This document shows positions 23,401-28,688 of a stretch of DNA of 28,688 nucleotides, in pieces (within the stretch, counting starts at the first letter, position 1; each line of letters starts with the position of its first letter). The DNA lies in NCBI GenBank assembly GCA_037447655.1, contig JBBHKE010002085.1, positions 170,772 to 199,459 on the forward strand, read 5' to 3'. A model generated the notes under the pieces. The model was not told the DNA's origin, did no database searches, and saw nothing but the letters and a program-made list of their open reading frames with translations. The translations under genes were made by a program, and so were the position numbers. Source of the stretch: Zygnema cylindricum (taxonomy: Eukaryota > Streptophyta > Zygnematophyceae > Zygnematales > Zygnemataceae).

Positions 23401-26400
23401 AAGTACAGTAATTGCTGCTACGTTGATGTGTAATTATAGGGTAACTACAAAATGTAGAATATACTGGGATTACTGTCAGTAACCAGAGTAATGGGCATTG
23501 GTAATTTGTAAAACCCGTGTACAAAAAACCAAAATAACTGCAATTACTGGCCGCAGCTTAAATAATTTTACGCTTAAAAGGCCAGTAAAAGTTTTAACAG
23601 TTAGCCTACTGTCTCAAACAGTAACTGCAGTAATCCCTTTTGATCCCTTTTTGCCTTCATTTTGCGGCAATTTTTTGTATGGAACTAATCAATACAGTCA
23701 TTACAAATTCAAGAATCAGTAACTGTGGTTTCCAGTGATCGCAGTATCTGCAATATTGTCCATGCAACGGTTGGCTACTGCAGTTTCCTTTTTGTATTAT
23801 GCAATAACTTTCTTACAATTAAATTGTCTGAATTGAACGTATGGATAGGACAACATACTAGTTCACAGATAAGAAAAGGGTTTAGAAAAGGATAGTGTAG
23901 TCACACATTTTGTGTTCCTTGGAATCTTTTCTATGAATGACAAATATTTTTGTGTCCAGTCTCAACACTTGAATTGGAAATAAATCTAACGAACCTGTAA
24001 CAGCTAGACATAGGTCCGTTTGTAAATCTTTTGCCACATTTGCATTATCTTTTTGAAACCTTTTCTGACGTTTTCCACCATATTAATATTCCTTAAGTGT
24101 TAAAATCACCATAATCGTAAGACATGTTTCTAGTCGAAAAAAACACCATGGCCTGTCAATAGTAACGACACTCCAATGCAGAAGTCAATAAGACATATAC
24201 ATCTAAAGATACATAACTTTTTATTTGCCAGATTCACAATCTCAACTTGCCAACAAAACTGTGCCACATACATTTTTTTAATTGAAGTATTTTCTCGCAA
24301 CAACTCTCTCACTATTTTTTACCATTGTTGTCAACGCTGTTACATTATGGGCATTCTTGTGAATTTCATAAAATGAGAATTAAAAGTAGAACATGGTTTT
24401 TTATGCCATTGGCAAAAGCTCAAAAAAAATCCATTGAAAACCTAATTCTAGTACTGTGAACCTATTTTGAAGGTCACTCTAAAGCGTTAACTTGACAGTG
24501 TCGAATTTCAACGAGGTTCACTTTTTATCGGTTTGAAGTATCAGCACAAATACTTTTATCTTTTACCCTTTGACCCAATACACTTGACCACAAAAACAAA
24601 GGATTATTTGTGTACTAGAAAAATCATGTAACCCCTTTTCTTGCAAAAAAAAATAAAAGTTTAAATTCGTTCAGCAGGATTACAACAAATGGCGCAAATT
24701 GGCACCTCTTTTTTAAGTGTATTCATGAGAATGAATGGCATTTCAAGTCAAAAAAGAGACTCCTCCTTCACTCCCCCCGTCCTCCATTCCTCCCTCGCCT
24801 CCTTCCCCCCCCCCCCCCTCTTCCCTCCTGCCTCCCCCAACCTCTCTCCCGCTCCCTCACACCCTCTCCCCCTCCCCCCCCCCTCTCTCTCTCCCTCTCC
24901 CTTTCCCCACCATCCCCCCCCCCACCTCCCCCTCTCCCTCGCTCTAACCATCATCCCCTCCTCCTCCTCTCCCCCTCCCCTCTCTCTCCCTCGCTCTCTC
25001 CCCGTTTCTCACATCGCCCCTCATCTCTCGCCCCTCGCCCTTTTCCCCTCCCCCTCCCCCTCCCCCTCCCCCTCCCCCTCCCCCTTTCCCCCCTCCCCCT
25101 TCCCACGCCCCTCTCCCCTCCCCCTCCCCTTCCGCCTCTCCACCCCCTCTCTCCCTCTCGTCACCATCTTCCCCTCTCTCCCCCATCCCCTCCCCCATCC
25201 CCTCTCCCCATCCCCTCCCCCTTCCCCTCTCTCCCCCATCCCCTCCCCCTTCCCCCTCCCCCCTCCCCCCTCCCCCCTCCCCCTCTCCCCTTCCCATTCC
25301 CCTCCCCCCTCCCCCCTCCCCCCTCCCCCCTCCCCCCTCCCCCTCCCCCTCTCCCCTCTCCCCTCTCCCCCCTCCCCTCTTCCCCTCTCCCCCTCCCCCC
25401 TCCCCCCTCCCCCCTCCCCTCCCCCTCCCCCTCCCCCTCCCCTCCCCCTCCCTCCCCCTCCCTCCCCCGGCTCCCCCTCCCTCCCTCCTCCCTCCCTCTT
25501 CCTCTGCCTCTCCCTCTTCCCCAATCTCTCCCCCTCTCCCCCCTGGCATCTCGCATCTCGCCTCTCATCTCTCGCCTCTCGCCTCGCCCCTCTCTCCCTT
25601 CTCTAGTTCTTTGTTAAAGAACCATGTGCTTCTTTCCATATAGCCCGCAAGAATTAAAGAGATTAATAAATCATAAGTTTGATGAGCATTTAGGTCTCTG
25701 TCAAAACAGATTAAAGCATAAGCTTTCAAATAAGCTTCTTTGACTTGGTTAGAAAAAGGAGCTATTTGATTGGGGTAATCTTCACGAAGCCTTTCTCTCG
25801 CCTCTTCCCTCTCGCCTCTTCCCTCTTCTCCCCTGTTCACCCCCCCCCCTCGTCTCCCCCCCCCCTTTCTCCCCTCTTCTTCCCCCCCTCTTCTTCCCCC
25901 CTCTTCTCCCCTCCTCTCCCCTCCTCTCCCCTCTCCTCTCTCCATTCTCCTCCTCCCTTCCTCCTTCCTCGCTCCCCACCTCCTTTCCCCCCTCCTCCCA
26001 CCCCCCTCCCACCTCTCCCCTTCCCTCCCTCTCCCCTCCCCAACCCTTCTCCCTCCCAACTCCCTCCCTTTCCCCTCCACTCCCCCTCTCCCCCCTCACC
26101 TCGCCCCTCTCCCTCCCCCTCCTCCCCCCCTCCCTCCCTCCCTCCCTCTCTCTCTTTTGTGCATATTTCAGAACCAGCATCAAATTAGAGTCCAAAAAAA
26201 TCAATGATGGTGATGTCTTTATTCGACCAAAAAAAGGTTACTTCAGGATTTTATAGTCTTTTAGGGTTTCCTTATAGTTTCAAGGATGCCATAGTTTCTT
26301 TGCCCTAAAAACGTCTACTGTTTACCCTAATAAATGCCAATAAATCAATTTCTATCGATTCGAAAGAACTTCACAGCAAAAAAATATAGGTCATAGTGGT

Positions 26401-26564
26401 CATATGTGAGGGTATCAAATAGAGGAAAGTGAACCATCGTGGTTTCAGTTAATTACAAATGGCAATTGTAATTTTAAGAGCATTGTAAGAGGTTTTCCAA
26501 AAGTTTATCGTGGCTTTTTTGTCTTGTTCTTGGTATATTTTAAGGTCATAAATATATACAACCC

Positions 26565-26636
<72 letters not shown>

Positions 26637-26834
26637 GTACTAAGGGTTTTCATAGGAGTTTTGATAATAAAACCAATGACACTTTTATTGAAGGTTCACA
26701 AAAAACAAATTTCTTGAGGCTTTCCGTGTTTTTCTTGGAAACATCATTTAAGGTCATCATTTAAGGCAATCATTTTTAGGTAATATATAACATAATAAGG
26801 TTTTGATTTGAGAGAAAGAGAGAGAGGAGAGTGA

Positions 26835-26877
<43 letters not shown>

Positions 26878-27478
26878 GGTAAAACCAATGATACTTTCGT
26901 CAACGGTTCACAAAAAACAAATTTATGCACCTTTAGAATTGTAATATTGATTTTCAATATCGACATCTTGTTCCTCGGGCTCCTCGTCCGAGTATTCGAA
27001 CCCGTAATCTTCCATATCTGCAAAAACAAGAAAACATAACATATTTGAAAGTAAACAATATAATAATAATAGATACAAACTTTTTGCAGGAGCTGCGAGC
27101 CCCTCTCTTCACATTCAACCGTTTTTTTTTGTCTATTGTTTACAATCAACCATCTGTCCAAATATGCAATTCTTAAATAGATCGTTTTTTTTATTTTTCA
27201 TACATAAAAAAAATGAAACAATTAACCCTATGATGTTACTGCCGAGTTTAGGAAACGACCGGGAATTTGAATTGCCGAACGTATTCATGCGAATATTCGC
27301 GAATGGTCTATTAACAAATGTGGTGACTATGACTGACCAAAATGGTAAATGTCAGATTTTTCTTTGTCTTTACCAACATGGTAACAATCCACACTTTTTA
27401 GGATCCAATAAAAACTATCCATGCTATAAAATTTATGTCTGTGGCATAAAAGAGAGAGAGAAACGTACCTTCTTCCAT
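15968..27478 (-). CDS. CSN2: COP9 signalosome subunit 2, complete, twelve exons
   Basis: CSN2 is a PCI-domain scaffold subunit of the COP9 signalosome, which removes NEDD8 from cullins and so regulates cullin-RING ubiquitin ligases in the nucleus and cytosol. Exons in reading order (minus): 27469-27478, 26931-27017, 22917-22995, 22105-22339, 21741-21815, 21201-21335, 20052-20239, 18942-19010, 18122-18212, 17460-17594, 16660-16772, 15968-16058. All introns are GT-AG and phases agree. The total is 1308 nt (435 aa, family about 440). Order: acidic N-terminus ([20 protein letters not shown]), helical repeats ([34 protein letters not shown]), then [20 protein letters not shown] at about 215, the PCI region ([39 protein letters not shown]) and a C-terminal helix ending TVVNKIA-TAG. 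It resembles plant CSN2 most closely. No conserved block is missing. Introns are 289-3935 bp. Confidence 0.96.
17122..17180. repeat. (GT)n microsatellite in CSN2 intron 10
   Basis: About 29 GT units with one interruption (GC at about 17171), flanked by TATATA-type sequence on both sides. Confidence 0.95.
18213..18941 (-). other. CSN2 intron 8, A-rich with ACAACAATTAACAAC words
   Basis: Intron between exons 8 and 9. 18780-18900 is a loose AACAATTAACAACATT/ACAACA repeat, and 18650-18720 holds short TAATATAGTGTTTATTAT copies. No other gene is seen. Confidence 0.5.
19011..20051 (-). other. CSN2 intron 7, no embedded gene seen
   Basis: Mixed AT-rich DNA. The ORF at 19276-19518 (-) is hydrophobic and lacks any recognisable motif. 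No repeat or RNA gene is evident. Confidence 0.45.
20296..20690. repeat. Hierarchical minisatellite in CSN2 intron 6 (7-bp and 28-bp units)
   Basis: 20296-20465 is a run of about 23 heptamers AGTAGAC with variants (AGTAGAG, AGTACAC, AGTAAAC). From 20480 the array turns into about seven units of 26-28 bp with consensus ACAGTCG-ACAGTTG-ACCATCG-ACAAAAG, which is four diverged heptamers. GTCGAC palindromes recur once per unit. The long minus-strand frames here (20260-20731, products like [14 protein letters not shown]) are reading-frame shadows of the array. Confidence 0.9.
22996..24761 (-). other. CSN2 intron 2, proximal part without a gene
   Basis: Mixed AT-rich DNA. 23405-23770 is enriched in CAGTAA/TTACTG words (for example GTAACTGCAGTAAT) on both strands, perhaps a very decayed repeat. 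The short ORFs have no recognisable features. Confidence 0.4.
24762..26156. repeat. Polypyrimidine (+) / polypurine (-) tract in CSN2 intron 2
   Basis: Two blocks, about 24762-25605 and 25795-26156, are almost pure C/T on + (CCCCCTCCCCCT, CCCCTCTCCCC, CTCCCTCC) and G/A on the gene's sense strand. Subunits of 6-7 bp such as CCCCCT, CCCCCCT and TCTCCCC are locally tandem. They flank an AT-rich island at 25611-25795. Frames up to 305 aa in the tract encode only P/S/L or G/E/R and are artefacts. G-runs in the sense-strand transcript could form G-quadruplexes, and the DNA could form triplexes. Confidence 0.95.
25611..25795 (-). other. AT-rich island with a protein-like frame, unidentified
   Basis: Between the two purine blocks the minus strand reads about 60 codons of balanced, globular-looking sequence ([20 protein letters not shown], then [39 protein letters not shown]). 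It has no stop and mostly A/T-ending codons. Flanking codons are low-complexity G/E/R. No donor GT lies close downstream, so it is not an obvious exon of CSN2, and CSN2 is complete without it. It may be a captured piece of another gene, an organelle-derived insert, or chance. Confidence 0.3.
26568..26634. repeat. (AT)n microsatellite in CSN2 intron 2
   Basis: About 33 uninterrupted TA units, self-complementary over the whole length. Confidence 0.97.
26669..26924. repeat. 44-bp direct repeat reaching the exon 2 donor, with (GA)n between
   Basis: Copy 1 (26669-26712) and copy 2 (26881-26924) both run from AAAACCAATGA to GGTTCACAAAAAACAAATTT and match at about 38 of 44 positions. Copy 2 starts six bases inside the intron from the exon 2 donor (26930). 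A (GA)n run fills 26809-26879, and CATCATTTAAGG is doubled at about 26743-26768. Confidence 0.8.
27469..27478 (-). CDS. CSN2: CSN2 first coding exon, 10 nt (start codon)
   Basis: ATG GAA GAA G followed by donor GTACGTTTC. Joined to 27017 it gives [13 protein letters not shown]. An in-frame TAA lies 12 bases upstream, so no longer N-terminus is possible without a further exon. G at -3 and +4 favours this start. The alternative is initiation at the second ATG, two bases into exon 2. Confidence 0.75.
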
Positions 27479-28007
27479 TTCGGACTTTTATCCCTCTTCT
27501 AAAGAATGCAAGAACAAGAAAAAGGAATCAAAATCGGGAGTAAAATAAGGTTTGAAAAATCAGGAAATAAGGAACAAGAAACAGAAGTCAGCAAAGGAAA
27601 AGAAGAAGAAGAAGAAAAAAGGGAGTAAAAATCGACACAGGTTATGAAAAAGGAAAAAGATTATGCATTCATGTCTGGTTTTCTACAATTTCCAAGCTCC
27701 CATCCAGGGGATGCGTTGAGCTATGTTTTAAAATGCCGAGAAAAATAATCTATCAGTTCGAAAAATTTCAGGTCGAAATAAATTTCCAGTGCGAATTGAA
27801 AGCGTTAAATACTTAAATAAGATAATTAGTTTGTGACCTTTGACGACGTAGTGTTTTCCAAATAGATGTCACCAGTTATATTTCGACAGATGAGATAAGT
27901 GGGCGTCAATACCCTTTTGGCCAGTTAGCGCATCGCGGTCTATATCTTAGACCGTCCATAGATAGCATCGGATAGTCGATTAAAGTTAAACATACACAAC
28001 AACAAAA
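27479..28007. promoter_or_regulatory. CSN2 5' flank (probable promoter region)
   Basis: The 529 bases upstream of the CSN2 start hold a purine-rich patch (GAAGAAGAAGAAGAAAAAAGG, near 27600) and AT-rich DNA. I see no TATA box at a convincing distance and no named operator. No gene is evident. Confidence 0.3.
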
Positions 28008-28390
28008 ATGAGTACACCAGAAAGTAATCCGTACGTAAACCTAAACGTTAAGCAGTCCGTACGTGAACACCGTGAATCGCTATTACACCGCCAATCGCTA
28101 TTAGCGTTGTGTACGCTAATTCCGTCTCGCTTTTTTTTTATTTTATTCTCCATTAGAGTAGTTCATTCTATTTTTTTGCTTTGCCCTTTTCCTAAAAAAG
28201 CCGAGTTCCATCTACGTCAAATGGAAGCCCAACAGCATTTTCCAATGCAGTTCAAGAGGAGGATGTGAGCAACTTTCCCGATAACAACGAAAAGAAATAC
28301 TTTGCGATGGCACAAGCAACGGAAGGCGTGGAAGAAGACGAATGAATTATGGACTCGGGTGCATCTACACACATGTATAGCAGATATCAA
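28008..28390 (+). pseudogene. Ty1/copia-type retrotransposon remnant (protease region)
   Basis: From about 28190 one + frame reads toward IMDSGASTHMYSRYQTF, the active-site region of copia-family aspartic proteases (D-S-G-A). An in-frame TGA (28343-28345) lies just before it, and the frame below 28190 is also closed, so the copy is dead. The region after D-S-G-A becomes unrelated within about 15 codons. An ATG at 28008 (MSTPESNPYVNLNVKQSVRE) after CAACAACAAAA could be a Gag start, but it is in another frame, and a dispersed repeat (28084-28121) lies between. No LTR or primer-binding site is recognised. Confidence 0.6.
28084..28121. repeat. Dispersed hairpin-forming repeat, copy 2
   Basis: Contains the 24-mer shared with 12183-12206, directly followed by GTGTACGCTAATT. 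ATTAGCGT-TGTGT-ACGCTAAT forms a perfect 8-bp stem with a 5-base loop at 28100-28120. CCGTACGTAAAC and CCGTACGTGAAC lie just upstream. Confidence 0.7.
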
Positions 28391-28688
28391 ACCTTCCACT
28401 CCCAATCTGGTTATGTTATTTATAAGATTCCTATGCAATTTCTTAGGAGATAATGCTTGCAAAACCTTCCAACCGTTTTCAAACTTCACTTTCAAGGTGT
28501 TAATTTCCCAATTAATTTGAGGATTGTGTTTAGTTAACCAAGGCTTTCCCAGAATTAGTTATTCACTTCCCAAATTCATTATTTCACACACAACTTTCAT
28601 TTTATGACCTTGGATATCAACTTCTATCGTGTCAGTTTGTAAGTCTAATGTGGACTTATTACCATTTGCCACTTGAACATGTAAAGGC
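28380..28688 (-). pseudogene. Ty3/gypsy-type retrotransposon remnant (end of protease), cut by the window edge
   Basis: The minus strand reads VDIQGHKMKVVCEIMNLGSE, a stop (TAA at 28559-28561), then LILGKPWLTKHNPQINWE, the conserved C-terminal part of gypsy-type retropepsins (ILG-x-PWL-xx-HNP-x-IDW). It continues with KVKFENGWKVLQALSP and blends near 28380 into the copia-type fragment on the other strand. Its remaining N-terminal part would lie beyond 28688. The stop shows that this copy is inactive, at least in this frame. Confidence 0.65.

Noticed and set aside
24689-25606. 305-aa + frame and 201-aa and 167-aa minus frames
   Set aside because: They translate pure C/T or G/A DNA into P/S/L or G/E/R only. 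They have no start context, domains or balanced codons, and lie inside a CSN2 intron.
25565-26204. Minus frames of 171 and 140 aa over the AT-rich island and purine tract
   Set aside because: Only the central 60 codons have real composition. The rest is G/E/R low complexity, so the whole frame is not a gene.
1-28688. tRNA or rRNA genes
   Set aside because: Reading for the T-loop GGTTCRANYCC box with a matching acceptor stem found none. The one similar string lies inside a CSN2 exon.

Overview
Eukaryotic nuclear DNA, most probably from the green-plant lineage and perhaps a streptophyte alga. Genes are split by many GT-AG introns. The two complete proteins read most like land-plant versions, for example the acidic N-terminus [16 protein letters not shown] of CSN2 and the HELEKG and AAKRSKE tail of P5C reductase. 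The species is not identifiable from the sequence, and the lineage is inferred from remembered families without a search.

Layout, left to right. Bases 1-2031 (+) carry an intron full of degenerate repeats and then the last coding exon of an ALIX/BRO1-domain protein (ESCRT-associated). Bases 2032-4733 hold GA-rich, G-run and AT-rich repeats, an unrecognised minus-strand open frame with a 13-codon internal repeat, and a 192-bp tandem duplication. Bases 4734-10807 (-) hold a complete nine-exon pyrroline-5-carboxylate reductase gene (last step of proline synthesis). Bases 10808-15967 are a CpG- and CGTACG-rich intergenic stretch with short hairpins, repeated blocks, unrecognised ORFs and a frameshifted retroelement tail. 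Bases 15968-27478 (-) hold a complete twelve-exon COP9 signalosome subunit 2 gene. Its second intron contains a polypurine/polypyrimidine tract of about 1.4 kb, and its sixth intron a hierarchical 7-bp/28-bp minisatellite. Bases 27479-28688 hold the CSN2 5' flank and then two decayed LTR-retrotransposon protease regions, copia-type on + and gypsy-type on -, lying against each other.

The three host genes have unrelated jobs (membrane trafficking, proline synthesis, cullin deneddylation), and nothing suggests an operon-like unit. Both spliced models close in frame at every junction: 882 nt (293 aa) for P5CR and 1308 nt (435 aa) for CSN2. Nearly all other long open frames are shadows of low-complexity DNA. 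I found no convincing new multi-gene system. The best leads are the intronic purine tract with its protein-like AT-rich island, the minisatellite, the repeat-bearing open frame at 2620-3474, and the retroelement junction at the right edge.
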